NCBI GenBank assembly: GCA_944472135.2
Contig: OX235265.1
Span: 90,738,984-90,802,983, forward strand
Source: Trichobilharzia regenti
Lineage: Eukaryota > Platyhelminthes > Trematoda > Strigeidida > Schistosomatidae
Reading direction: 5' to 3'
DNA length: 64,000 bases
A program made the position numbers and the translations under genes. This document shows positions 11,020-20,759 of the stretch, piece by piece. Each line of letters starts with the position of its first letter. Position 1 is the stretch's first letter. The notes beneath the pieces were generated by a model. It ran no database searches. It saw only the letters and a list, made by a program, of their open reading frames with translations, and was not told the DNA's origin.

Positions 11020-11265
11020 AGTAATGCCCCATCTAGGGATCTCCTGTCACTTTCAAGCTTTTAATGGCCTAAAATTTCTACATTTTCGCAGTCAAACTGG
11101 TGTCCATAGCTACCAATGTGCATCTCTATGAAAGGATGCATATCACGCCTCTTGACGGCTAATTTATGTTCTTGGATTTGAAGAAGTAGAAGAGGCCCAC
11201 TTGGATCAATAGGATGCTTATAACATTCAGTTCATGCAATTCACTTTGTTGATATATAGTGTTGG
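11020..11265 (-). pseudogene. PLE-B, GIY-YIG fragment
   Basis: Minus strand translates around 'LQIQEHKLAVKRRDMHPFIEM' and 'GHQFDCENVE'. These match the GIY-YIG region of PLE-B ('IHEHKLAVKRHDIHS', 'YGHQFDWDNV') at 17.9-18.2 kb and 42.7-43.1 kb. 'YIGQSG' is mutated to a Pro/Ser-containing segment. Short, dead fragment. Confidence 0.65.
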
Positions 11266-11394
11266 TCATATCTCGTTTTACTGTTCAGTAAGTATTTTGT
11301 TCTGATGAATACGACTGAGTGAAGTGATTGTGTTTATTTGTGTGTAATATTAGTATTATAGTCATTTTTTTCGGGAAAATTCTGAAAATATTTA

Positions 11395-11520
11395 ATTGTT
11401 GGATGATGATTAGCAGTGGAATACAGGATGCGCATTTCATTCTATTTGAGACTCGTCCGCCAGCTGGATGTACCTGCATTTCTTGGTGAGTGATGGTGTT
11501 CCCACAGACGCTCGAACCCG
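11395..11520 (-). repeat. Sm-alpha-like repeat, minus copy
   Basis: On the minus strand: 'GGGTTCGAGCG', 'GGGAACACCATCACTCACC', AATGCAGGTACATCCAG, then a disturbed core CTGGCGGACGA, GTCT-loop-GAAT, GAAA, ATGC/GCAT, C, CTGTAT. The core has extra bases between CTG and GACGA. It lies head-to-head with the plus-strand unit that starts at about 11535. Confidence 0.7.
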
Positions 11521-11671
11521 AAAATTCAATTAAATTAATATGTCCCGTTGAACAAGAGGTGGCTGTCGTAGTCCAAGTGGTCTAGTGGATAACGCTCTGG
11601 TGTTTGAAACTAAGGGCACTGGATTTGAGCCTCGGTGGGAACACCATCACTCACTGAGAAGTGCAGATACA

Positions 11672-11867
11672 CTGATTTTGATTGATTTTTGATTTACAGC
11701 TTGATTCCACACTGTATTTTTGGTACAAGTATGGAATTTTCAGCATGGATATCGGTAGCCCAAATTTTGCAGGCCAACCATAGATATCAGGTGTGCGCCG
11801 GCGTGTGCTCGAACCCCGGACCATGTGCATGGTCGGCGAGAGTCCTAACCACTGTGCCACCGACGCA
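11672..11867 (-). repeat. SINE-A1, nested copy
   Basis: Minus-strand copy of a tRNA-headed SINE. Head GTCGGTGGCACAGTGGTTAGG (box A), GACCA...TGGTC hairpin, GGGGTTCGAGC (box B). Body ACCTGATATCTATGGTTGG. CR1-like tail GCTGAAAATTCCATACTTG, then CAAAAATAC, then TGTGGAATCAAGCTGTAA and an A/T-rich end. It sits directly 5' of the Sm-alpha ribozyme helix I. Confidence 0.85.
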
Positions 11868-11868
11868 C

Positions 11869-11913
11869 ATCCAGATGACGAGTCGCAAATAGGACAAAAT
11901 GCACATCTTGGAT
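11869..11913 (+). ncRNA. Hammerhead-like fold, Sm-alpha type
   Basis: ATCCAG / TTGGAT helix I (one wobble), core ATGACGA, helix II GTCG-loop-GGAC (one mismatch), AAAA for GAAA, helix III ATGC/ACAT, C. Two core changes (C3 to A, G12 to A) predict no cleavage. Confidence 0.65.
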
Positions 11914-12055
11914 TCCACTGTTAGTCACCATACACCAATTAAATGCCCAGACATCGTCTGAGCATTAGCACGAGAAGCCGACATGTCAACCTGAGACCGA
12001 GCACTTCAGTCCAACCAATCGACGGGAAAATCTAAAATTCAACTGAATTCTGAAC

Positions 12056-12372
12056 ATCTATTAGGATAGATTTTCATGTGGCTTTTGAGGATAGTTTTTT
12101 GTTCACCGTTGCATTTCAACTTAGATATTTTTCATGGAAGAAAGTCAGTAAAAATAGTTCTACTAAATTCTCCTTAGGGTCGAAATACCGCAATGTGTTT
12201 GCGCTTTTTAAAAAAAACATGTTTGTACGTGATCTCTTTTGCGTTCTTTTGGATTTTCGCTGGCTCAGTTGAGTATTTTGAATGTGTGGTCTGACATATG
12301 AGAAAGAAAATTTTATCCTTTGTGAACCTGGCGTTTTCAAACAGGCCAAAGATGTTGTCTAGAAGGAAAAGG
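12056..12372. other. Unclassified interval
   Basis: AT-rich. A 77-codon frame on the minus strand (12349-12116) has no recognisable domain. Nothing else seen. Confidence 0.3.
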
Positions 12373-13060
12373 TCAAATAAAGTCCATACGAAGTTCTATT
12401 TTCGCACATTTGATTGATAGTGGTCACCAAGTGGACAAAAATAGTGCTTTCAAAGTTATTTACCGCATTCCATCAAGCCTTTCGAACGGAATCAGAACCC
12501 GACTTTTACACTTAGCCGAAGCTATGGGAATTCGAGAGAACAATCCTAGTCTTTGTATACAAAAGAAATTTGTTCTACCTTTGTCTCTCCCTTGGCCTAG
12601 GTGAATTCTATTCAAAACCCTCCCACCCTTTCTTATCATCCCTCTCCTTCGTACTTTTATGATATTTATTTAAACTCTGATTATCGTTCCATTTGATTTG
12701 ACCTAATTTATTTATTTATTGAATTGTCTACATATATGCATATACTAACTTTGTTATTCTTATCACCTATATAAGCCTTATTAACAATATTTTGTTATTA
12801 TTATAATCATCGTTATTAACTTCGTTCAAAACATTTACCACATTATTATTACTATTATTATTATGATTATTATTATTATGATTACGATTATTATTTGATC
12901 CACTAAATCACCGTCATTGGTTAAAATTTTATATATATAAGTCTATGTAAATTAGAGTAAAGCCTGAAGAAGATCTAATTGAAAACAATATTGTTCGCTT
13001 ATATGTCTTGTTCTAATATGCAACCTCTGAAATTGAATCATTCAGTCCAGAGACAACAAC
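12373..13060 (+). pseudogene. PLE-A, C-terminus, 3' UTR and terminal ribozyme
   Basis: The frame 12410-12604 gives the end of the PLE-A GIY-YIG protein: 'LIDSGHQVDKNSAFKVIYR', 'IRTRLLHLAEAM', 'NPSLCIQKKFV'. The same C-terminal block follows the GIY-YIG domain in the 27.7 kb copy. After the stop comes an AT-rich 3' region with TTATTATTA runs (12845-12895). A well-formed hammerhead candidate lies at 12961-13001. The 5' part of the element is missing. Confidence 0.8.
12961..13001 (+). ncRNA. PLE-A terminal hammerhead ribozyme candidate
   Basis: Helix I AAGC/GCTT. Core CTGAAGA exactly (C3, G5, A6, G8, A9 kept), then one extra A. Helix II GAT/ATT with loop CTA, then GAAA. Helix III AACAAT/ATTGTT is a perfect palindrome without a loop, followed by C17. 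All canonical residues are present. Weak points are the 3-bp helix II with a G-U pair and the extra A. Type I hammerheads in PLE terminal repeats are established for eukaryotes including flatworms. Confidence 0.6.
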
Positions 13061-13380
13061 CACATCAAAACAATAATCTTTTGTACACAAAGTACTGACT
13101 CCATATTACTTCAATGATGAAGCTTTCGATGCATACAAAGAAAATGCAATCGCTCACCGTTCTGCTGAATTTTGACTTACTTTATAGAAATATTTAATAA
13201 TAATGACTAACATCTTAAGTGGTGACCGAATAAGTTCACAAAATAATCGCTGATTGAGTGCATGTATTATCCTAACGTATCAATTTGCGAAATCAGTATT
13301 AGTCTACACCACAAAGAACACCTCCTGGAACAGAACAAATCCGGTTGTGAGAAACCCTTGCGTTACCACCAAATGCACTT
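13061..13380. other. Unclassified interval
   Basis: Between two PLE-A 3' halves. Contains no frame or repeat that I recognise. Confidence 0.3.
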
Positions 13381-14385
13381 ATTCGTATACCCGTACTTTC
13401 AATAGAATGTATGTAGAAAAATCACCGAGAATACCTATCGCATAAGCGGTTCTTTAGGATCTCAGCTGCCGTATCGCTTATGCAGTTCACTGAGGAAAGC
13501 CTTCTTTATGGCTGAGCTACATATCAGTTTCTACAGCCAACAAATGATCAATGGATGTGTGAAGGATAAACTGCCGCTTTGGACTGGCCACTTCAATGTG
13601 TGTTTATAAATTTCACCTGCTCGTATGGAGCTAGTTATATTGGTCACCCGCACAAAGCGCACGCTTTCCAGACGCATCTCTGAACATTATCGGGTATGGT
13701 TAGCAAAGAGATAATGCAAGACAATTACTCGCTCAATTCGCGAGCATTTGGTGAACTCAGGCTACGTAGCTCCACCAGAGTCGTCTTTCAACATCATCTA
13801 CAAAGTGAAGCCAAATGGTACAAAGGGAGTCAGGTTTCTGCTTCTGTGTATGGCGGAGGCTCTGGCAATTCTTCAATACAACCCTGAACTCTGTATACAG
13901 TAAAACGTTTGTCCAGTCTCTTATTCTACCTCGGTCTTAACCTCCTCACTAGTCGTTCCCTGTAAAAAATTTCGATTTCTCTTTTCTTTTTTAATTTTCA
14001 ATTTCACTTTTAGTTTGCTTTTGCTTTAATAATTAATTCACTATTATCAATCCCATATGCTCCTTTTGTACTTTTTCACACTTGTTAAAATGACTCTCAA
14101 CTACCACCTTTATTCTCACTCAATAGCAATTTTAACCTTATCAAATTTCTATCTTTGTGCCATTGAGTACCACGTAATTTACAGCTTTTGATTTTCACTT
14201 CTAAAGCCACTTCTGAGTCATTATATCACTTATGTCACCCCCTATCTATTACTCAATAATGGACCACCATATATTTTTGCGAAATACAAATACTACTTCA
14301 CAGCCTCTGAAGATGATTTCGTCGATAAAGAAGCATTTTCTTCGCTGAATTTGTCTTTTATTTTCTTTATGCAGGAAAAACTGAG
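13381..14385 (+). pseudogene. PLE-A, linker and GIY-YIG, with 3' end
   Basis: Near-duplicate of 33300-34040. Pieces: 'FTCSYGASYIGHPHKAH' (GIY-YIG; the final G of the family's YIGR block is present, R replaced by H), 'ARAFGELRLRSS'-type frame-shifted text, and the end block '...LAILQYNPELCIQ'. Stops occur at the linker. 3' UTR carries TCATTATATCACTTATGTC and a terminal motif CTGAAGATGATTTCGTCG at 14307. Dead copy. Confidence 0.75.
14301..14347 (+). ncRNA. PLE-A terminal ribozyme-like motif (degenerate)
   Basis: CAGC/GCTG arms, CTGAAGA box, a hairpin GAT-TTC-GTC after one extra T, then GATAAA where GAAA is expected, an AAGAAG...CTTCTT-like helix III and C. Same arrangement at 55028-55080. The GAAA disruption suggests inactivity, or a lineage-specific variant. 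Confidence 0.4.
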
Positions 14386-14764
14386 AGAGTCCCTGCCAAA
14401 AGGATTTCAATCCTAGCACAGTTTACTGGCTAGTAAATAGACAGAGCAGTAGTAGGTTTTCGGCGATTTGCAGAGGAATAATTTTGTAATGCATACAGAA
14501 GGACTGTGCGGTCTACCTGACTATGTCTTCGTAGTATTTTTTATTTACTCATCGTCTTATTATTTGTTTTAATGTCTTACAATGCTTAAAACACTTTTCA
14601 AGTTTTTCGAACACTTTCCGCAATTCATTATATATGTTATATCAGTAATCCTTTCTCTTTGTCTATCCTTCATTGTTTTACTATTATTATACATATTGTC
14701 ATATCCTAATTAACATAGCTCTGCCAAAATGGATCCTAATTACACCTTGTCAGTATTATTTTGA
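14386..14764. other. Unclassified interval
   Basis: AT-rich sequence, no gene or repeat recognised. Confidence 0.3.
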
Positions 14765-15017
14765 TTTATTTTGTCAGCCTAGCCTAGACTACTAGCTTGC
14801 TGGTTTTATAGCCGGTCCCAAGTCCGGATAAAGAGGGAGGGTTGGGGCGTGGGGCTAGCAACTCCCCCCCCCAAAAAAGTCAACCAAACCGCTACAGTAA
14901 CTTCAATGCACCAATATATTAAAAATTCTAAAAATTTAAAAAGTAACCTTATTTTTCGCTGGAATCGGGGAAGTGAAATGATACAGGCTGGTTAGAGCCT
15001 TCGGGAAGCCAGTCAGC
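14765..15017 (+). other. RTE 5' leader
   Basis: GC-richer segment just upstream of the RTE endonuclease frame. It includes GATAAAGAGGGAGGGTTGGGG, GTGGGGCTAGCAACTCC and CGCTACAGTAACTTCAATGC, then GGAATCGGGGAAGTGAAATG and GGCTGGTTAGAGCCTTCGG. Part of it closely resembles the middle of SINE-A2 (GGAAAGGTTGGGCATGAGGC...CTACAGAAACTTCAA). Probably the element's 5' UTR; internal promoter activity is not visible. Confidence 0.6.
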
Positions 15018-15019
15018 CG

Positions 15020-15625
15020 ATGTGCCTTCTTTCAATGAAAGCGAAAGTAAGGATGGGTACCTGGAATGTTCGTACAATGTACGAAACTAGAAAGGCTGCC
15101 CAGATGGCCGCTGAAATGAGAAGGTATAGAATAGAAGTGTTGGGAATCTGCGAAAGCAGATGGAACGGATGTGGTAGGTGCCAACTACCAACTGGGGAGA
15201 CAATAATCCATTCCGGCCACCCAGAGGACAATCATGAGCACACCGAAAGAGTGGCCATCATGATGTCAACAACAGCAACCATAGCTCTCATGCAGTGGGA
15301 ACCAATCTCCTCCAGGATAATGACAGCCGGTTCAACTCAAAAGGAAGGAAGCTTACAATCATCCAATGCTTTGCGCCTACAAACGTCTCAGAACAAGAGA
15401 AGAAGGAGGCGTTCTACAGACAACTAGAAACGGTAATGGACAACGTCCCAAATGGCGATATCAAAATCCGGATGGGCGACATGAATGCGAAGCTGGGACG
15501 AGACAACACAGGAAGAGAACTCACCATGGGTCGTGAGGCCCTCGGTGAGACGAACATTTGGAGTAAACAAAAGAGTCAGACAAGGGTGCTTATTATCACC
15601 AATGATATTGCTAATTGTGGTGGAC
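15020..15625 (+). pseudogene. RTE-clade LINE, AP-endonuclease domain
   Basis: Two overlapping frames (15020-15427 and 15295-15633) together give an APE-type endonuclease. Seen are 'KVRMGTWNVRTMYETRKAA' (motif with catalytic Asn), 'EVLGICESRWNG' (catalytic Glu), 'MSTTATIALMQWEP', 'KLTIIQCFAPTN' and 'IRMGDMNAKLG' (GDxN). Function in intact elements: nicks target DNA to prime reverse transcription. A frameshift lies near 15300-15340. The text then jumps to the end of the RT domain at about 15590, so most of the RT is deleted. Confidence 0.85.
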
Positions 15626-16590
15626 TAACTTGATTATGCGTCAGACAGTGGGAAACGAGAAGACGGATATCCTGGACCAACCGACGTGAAGGACTTAGAA
15701 GACCTGGATTTCGAGCGTGGATGATTTATGTTTGATGTCACACAAAATCGAAGACTTACAGGAGAGCTAAAACCGACAAACTGGTCGAAGAAGCAGCCAG
15801 AGAAGACAGGACTCCAGGTGAACGTACACAAAACGCACGTTATGAAATTAACCAACCAACAACAATAGCAACATCCAACGCCAATCAACGGGACGGATTT
15901 GAAAGAGGTTACTTCATTCACTCACTTATCTAGGGAACATTGTCTCAACTAAACGCAGTCGGAACGGACGAGGATGTCAAATCGAGCGAGAATCGAGAAG
16001 GCGAGCGAGAAACACATTCATCAACCTGAAACAAACCAATCTGGAAATCTTCGTCATTCAGCCAGCATTAACAGCAAAATTCATTCGGATTTACAATACA
16101 AACAACGTCAAGTCAGTCAGTTCTTCTATACGGATGAGAAACTTGGCGGACGGGTCACAAAGAATATTTCCAACACCCTGTTGCAGACGTTCATCAACCA
16201 GCTGGATCTGTACTGAAGATCAGATGCCCGGGCCGGAAAGAATCACCAACTATGGGAAACTATGTGAACAAACAAAACAACAGCAAACCAATCGCCAACC
16301 AACAAATATGCAGGAGAAAGTGGAGATGGAATGAACACTCGATGAGGAGGCCATCGCTAGGTGACATCGCGTGCGCGTCAGGCCATTACTCGAGTGGAAC
16401 CCGAAAGGGAAGCCGCGAGTGGGACGTCCAAGGATGACATGGAGGAGATCGTGTGAACAGCAGCTGAAACAGTATGGACGAACATGGATAGATGCATGTG
16501 AAAAGTAGAGTAGGAGACAGAAGCAAGTGGAGACGTGCAGCTGAAACCATATGTTTGACTAGGAACCCAAAGAAGTAATAACAATGTATA
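15590..16590 (+). pseudogene. RTE-clade LINE, RT end and C-terminal region
   Basis: Starts with remnants of 'DWIMRQTVGNEKT', 'KDLEDLDF..DDLCLMSHKIEDLQ' (motif C FADD lost), then 'LLHSLTYLGNIVST', 'FYTDEKLGGRVTKNISNTLLQTFI' and the 3' end ATATGTTTGACTAGGAACCC + AAGTAATAACAATG. It is nearly collinear with the minus-strand copy at 24035-25062 and the plus copy at 40085-40915; the three form one subfamily. Several stops. Confidence 0.75.
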
Positions 16591-16744
16591 GTTTTACTTT
16601 GTCGGAATTGCGTTCACGATATGCTCTGTCGTCTTAATAACAATTTGTAACTTTTTGAGTATTGAGTAATTAGGTCACAAAATGCATCAATTTTGTTCTC
16701 AAATATACATTTAGATTTCGGGAATTTCGGGAATTTAGATTTCA

Positions 16745-16962
16745 TTTAATTCTTGCTGTTGGATTTCATCACGAATCAACATCAATGAGAGAGGGAGATC
16801 ATTGAATCTTATTTTGAGATTCATCCACAGTAAGTACCCATAACCTGCCATGCATCAAACTCCCGGACCTCCAGGTTATAACACCTTGTTTGTTGACTAT
16901 CCAGCCACTTCAGCCGAAATTTAGTGCACTGGGTGCCTATAGAAAGCATTGGTAAGGGAAGC
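16745..16962 (-). repeat. SINE-B, minus copy, worn
   Basis: Minus-strand tail 'GTGATGAAATCC', degraded body, and a box-B-like region around CCTCCAGGTTATAACACC. Faces the plus copy that begins at about 16965. Confidence 0.5.
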
Positions 16963-17160
16963 TCTTTATCACGAGAATGACAGAGCTAGAAACCACGCAT
17001 CACTGAATCTCCGCCATAGTCGCTGAATAGCCAACGAGTTAGGTGTTTTAAACTGAAGGTGTCAGGTTTGATCCGTGGTGGCTTGTGAGTGTGTACTGAT
17101 GAAGAGTCCCGAGACAGGGTGAAATAGCTTTCCAGTTCTCCTTGGTTTACAATACTTGTT
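16963..17160 (+). repeat. SINE-B, plus copy
   Basis: Head traces (TGAATAGCCAACGAGTTAGG), box-B-like GTTTGATCCGTGG, body GTACTGATGAAGAGTCCC, GAGACAGGGTGAAATAGC, TTTCCAGTTCTCC. The core reads ATGAAGA and GAAA is kept. Confidence 0.65.
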
Positions 17161-17174
17161 CGTGATTGGACCCA

Positions 17175-17212
17175 TATATATATATATATATATTGCTGCA
17201 TATATATATATA
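17175..17212. repeat. (TA)n tract with central TGCTGCA
   Basis: Two TA runs separated by TTGCTGCA, so the whole can form a hairpin or cruciform. Simple repeat. Confidence 0.9.
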
Positions 17213-17596
17213 TGAAAAAACTTTGTGTGTGTTGATTGTACCACTGAACTATATATCAAATTATTTGCATTTAACAATTGCAGCTTAAGTCGTTAAACTC
17301 CACGCATATTTTCAGTGTAGTGCTTATGTAGAAGATATAGAGTAGCCGCGAAACGAAAATGAATTCATGTCACCCTACAATGTTCAATGTGTTCTTGCCA
17401 TGTGAAGACTCAAAAGAAGATCTACCAACAGTGTAAAACATTTTACAATCTAATCTAAATTAGAGAGATAGAGAATATCTCACAAGCGACCTATTGACGT
17501 AATCAGATGTGTTTAGACATTTCAAAATAAATAATAAGAAGAGTGAATAATATCTACTACTTTTTGATGTGGTTTTGTTCTCTGAGCTGGATAGTT

Positions 17597-17645
17597 AATT
17601 TGCGAAGCTTTCATCGCCCTACTAGGCGATATCGTCAACGCATAC
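17597..17645 (-). ncRNA. PLE-B terminal hammerhead-like motif, left
   Basis: Minus strand: ATGCG, core TTGACGA (C3 is T), helix II ATCGCC-loop-GGGCGAT, GAAA, AGCT, T, CGCA. Fold intact, C3 mutated. Confidence 0.55.
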
Positions 17646-18454
17646 TTCCTGAATAGAGGGCAGGGACTTATTGCAGCACTCCCACCTTAGGGAATATTGA
17701 AGAAAGATATTTCATGGACGTCTTCCGAAAGAATGGATATCCACGGAATTTCATCAAAACACATATACCCCCAAGCTAACCTATCACATCAAAGGCCTCC
17801 AAGGAAAGCACAAAGAAAATCGCCTTACCATACATAAAGGATATCTCAGAAATCACTACAAGACTCTTCAAACCTTTAGGAATTGACGTCATACACAAAC
17901 CAACAAAGTCACTTCACTCACTTCTATGTCAACCAAAAGACTCAACAGAGAAAGAAGATAAAGCCAACATCATCTACAAAATAGGTTGCAACGACTGTGA
18001 TAAACACTACATTGGCCAAAGTGGACGACGTCCCCTTCGTCTTCGTATCCACGAGCATAAGCTAGCCGTGAAAAGACATGATATCCACTCCATCACTCAG
18101 ATCACTACATACAGACAACCACAGACATCAATTCGACTGGGACAACAAACGTTCAAATATCAGACAGAGGAAACAACAAGAATGCTAGAGAATTTTTAGA
18201 AGGCAGTCTGGCATTCCAGTGAATCACCAATCAACAGACACATCGAGAAAGACAAAATTTATCAACCGATAAGAAAGAAACCTCACACACAAAGGGTCAA
18301 AGTTCAAGTCAGTGAAACAATCAGTTCCAATACAAGTAACTGCCTAGAGAGTGTGAAAACACACAAGAACGATCAATCACGTTCAAGATGGTCACTAGGA
18401 GAGATGAATAATAAACTCGTGGAGAAATCCGAAACATCACTTCAACAAATTGAA

Positions 18455-18500
18455 GTATGCGCTGAAAGAAGATATCGCCTAGTAGGGCGATGAAGGCTTC
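18455..18500 (+). ncRNA. PLE-B terminal hammerhead-like motif, right (degenerate)
   Basis: ATGCG, then CTGAAAGAAGA (three-base insertion in the core), helix II ATCGCC-loop-GGGCGAT, GAAG for GAAA, then GCTTCGCA. Expected inactive. Confidence 0.5.
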
Positions 18501-18599
18501 GCAAACTAACTATATAGCTTAGAGAATACAACCATATCAAAATCATCCACCTGAGGTACAAATCTCCTCTATGATATCTAATATCTACTAGTGCATGTT

Positions 18600-18815
18600 T
18601 AACTATCATTTAATATCAATTAAAGAATCACTGAAAACCATAGGGTGCTGGAAAGATGTTTCGTCTAGTTTGAGACGCTTCATCAGTACTCACTCATAAC
18701 CCCACAGCTGAGGATCGAATTTAGGATCTCCAGACTATGTGGCGAGCTTGTCTATTATCAAGTCATTGTCAATTCACGATACCTTTCTTATACTATTCAC
18801 CATCACTAGTTCGTT
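18600..18815 (-). repeat. SINE-B, minus copy
   Basis: Minus strand: GAGTACTGATGAAGCGTCTC, AAACTAGACGAAACATC, TTTCCAGCACCC, tail toward 'TTCTTTAATTG'. Box-B-like GATCCTAAATTCGATCC. Leader TATCGTGAATTGACAATGAC. Helix II retains pairing through changes on both sides (CGTCTC...GACG). Confidence 0.65.
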
Positions 18816-19984
18816 AACTACCAATTCATATATATATTTAGCTATCAGATGAAGAACATAATTGATTTCCCATAGTCCAGCAAACAAACAAGCCAACAGT
18901 CTAAAAGTTCACTTCTATATCCATCGAAAAATAAGTCACGTGTGAATTAAATAACCCCTACCCGTTTCACAACAAGCTATTAACATACTTATTTTGTTTA
19001 CATACACTTTCACCATGATTAATTAGCTATCAAAATAAATAATTGAAACTTTGCTAAATACTTTACTTATGCCTATAAATCATTAAATTAATTATTACCA
19101 AACTGTTTATAGATATGTGTGAATATTGTTCATGGTTGTTTGTCTGTTTGTTCGTTCGTTTTGTTCTGATTCCCCTCTGATCATCTTTCAATGTTTTCAG
19201 GTTTTGTTTGTAAGATTAGGGATAATAGAAAAATGCGGCTAATGATAAAGGAAGTTTTTATCTCGGAGGGTAAATATTAGAAAGGCTTTAGGTGTAATTT
19301 ACAAGATGATACAGGGGTAGATTGGAAACCTTTGTTGATTTATGCAATATCCTGTGGTGTTATCATAAGTTTGAATTGTACTGGAGGAACAAAATAAGCT
19401 GGTGAACTGTTATACAAAAATGTTCAATTTTCTTCTCATCTAAGTAAAATGACACTTAATGAGATATATATCTATAAACTTTAGGTGTTGATTTATTTCA
19501 AATCTAATTAGTTTCTAGTTAGATTTCAATTATTTATCGATATCAAGAAGGACTAAAAGTTTGTTTCGTCCTTAATTTGGGACTTTACGCCAGTAAGCAC
19601 ACCCTCTTGACCAGGCCAGTTATCGAAGCCATGAACTTCATATTGCCAGAGATGAGCACATCACTACAAATCATCACTACTACTGCTTACCGACTGTTTT
19701 TTCATAACAATAGTGAGAGAGATTAGATCTGACGAAATGTATAGAATGAGAGAATCAGTAATAAGGATAAAACATCGGATATATGATATGATAAGGCTCT
19801 CTCCGAAAGCCTTACGTTGACAGACTAAGATTGATGTACTGGGTGATAAATCAGTATGAGATTATGTACTAGTCTGCCTGAATTGAATGTTTATACTTCT
19901 TTTTGTACTTCCTGTCTTTAGAGGTAAACTTTTAATTTTACAGCATACCTTTCGGATAATAAAGTGGGACAGTATATTCGTGTA
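18816..19984. other. Mostly unclassified, SINE-B trace at 19550-19640
   Basis: AT-rich. On the minus strand near 19570-19610 TGCTTACTGGCGTAAAGTCCC and AAATTAAGGACGAAACAAAC is a worn SINE-B body. Nothing else supported. Confidence 0.4.
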
Positions 19985-20690
19985 TGTGTAAAATCTGAGC
20001 ACTGTGGTAGTAAGTAATTCCATATGGGTTTGTTTCTTAGGTGAAACATCATTGTTTATCGGATGACAAGGTTTCAAACATAATTTACTGTGGTTCAGAA
20101 TCATATCAGTTGTAATCACACGACTTCGAAATATTGAGTTTTATAGTTTTCTTTGTCCTCTCCTATTTGTCGTCGTAGGCGTGTTAGTGGAATTTTCCAG
20201 ATATCTGCATGGAAAGGTGTTGAGTCATTCTATTAGGTGTATTTGCATTTGATTCAATAACACAAGGCTTCTGTTACCAGTCTCTTCCTCCTTTCACCCC
20301 GTCATCCTATCCTATCCTATTGTGTGGTTGCGTGTAATTGCTATAGATGAACTTTTCTCTAGATTTCTTATCTTACTCGGGTTAGCCAAACTAGATTTTG
20401 CTAGGTTTTTCTGTTCGGCTAGTCTGACTGTCTCTGTTCTAGTAGTTTGACCTATGTATTTGACCTGACAATCATTACAGACAGGGAGTTAGATAAACTA
20501 AACTGTTTTGTTTTAAAGGCTCCACAGGATTGATCCTTCAATCGACAAGGCTTGTTTCTTATTGAGTTAGTGGATGTTTTGAATGCCAGCCACTGTTATT
20601 CTTGCCTGCCTTGTTAAGAATTCTGCGTAAGGTTTCCGAGGCTCCCTCTTTGTGTGGAAGTACTGAAGTGTTATTCAATGGACTATATAG
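19985..20690 (-). repeat. PLE-C left (inverted) terminal tail
   Basis: Minus-strand copy of the PLE-C tail and adjoining GIY-YIG end. Includes 'CNDCQVKYIGQTTRTETVRLAEQK'-like text around 20480-20400, and TTCCAGATATCTGCATGG, GACAAGGTTTCAAACATAA. It faces the plus-strand body at 20760 and so forms the left arm of an inverted-ended PLE. Confidence 0.7.
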
Positions 20691-20759
20691 TTTCTAAGAC
20701 TAATTTATACAGTTGGTTAGAGTTATTGATATAAAAGCAACAAAGATTAGATGATTTAA

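Larger units (their letters stand above)
11535..12055 (+). repeat. Sm-alpha-like repeat interrupted by SINE-A1
   Basis: Head: GTCCAAGTGGTCTAGTGGAT (box A) and GGATTTGAGCCTC (box B). The unit is interrupted at about 11672-11867 by a minus-strand SINE-A1 and resumes with the ribozyme-like segment. Downstream are 'GTTAGTCACCATACACCAATT' and a segment with GAAGCCGACATGTCAACC and CGACGGGAAAATC. This last segment also occurs near 38174-38315. It shows the family's order: head, ribozyme, spacer. Confidence 0.75.
17560..18585 (+). pseudogene. PLE-B, GIY-YIG half with inverted ends
   Basis: Body translates in pieces to 'FRKNGYPRNFIKTHI', 'STKKIALPYIKDISEITTRLFKPLGIDV', 'KANIIYKIGCNDCDKHYIGQSGRRPLRLRIHEHKLAVKRHDIHS' (GIY-YIG with YIG, the R and the conserved H/E) and 'FLEGSLAFQ'. 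In the intact element this domain would nick DNA for RT priming. The RT itself is missing (5' truncation). The first ~85 bp are the reverse complement of the last ~90 bp: terminal inverted repeats, each with a hammerhead-like motif (17597-17645 minus, 18455-18500 plus). Confidence 0.8.

Noticed and set aside
15634..15921. 95-codon frame on the minus strand
   Set aside because: Shadow of the RTE segment on the plus strand.
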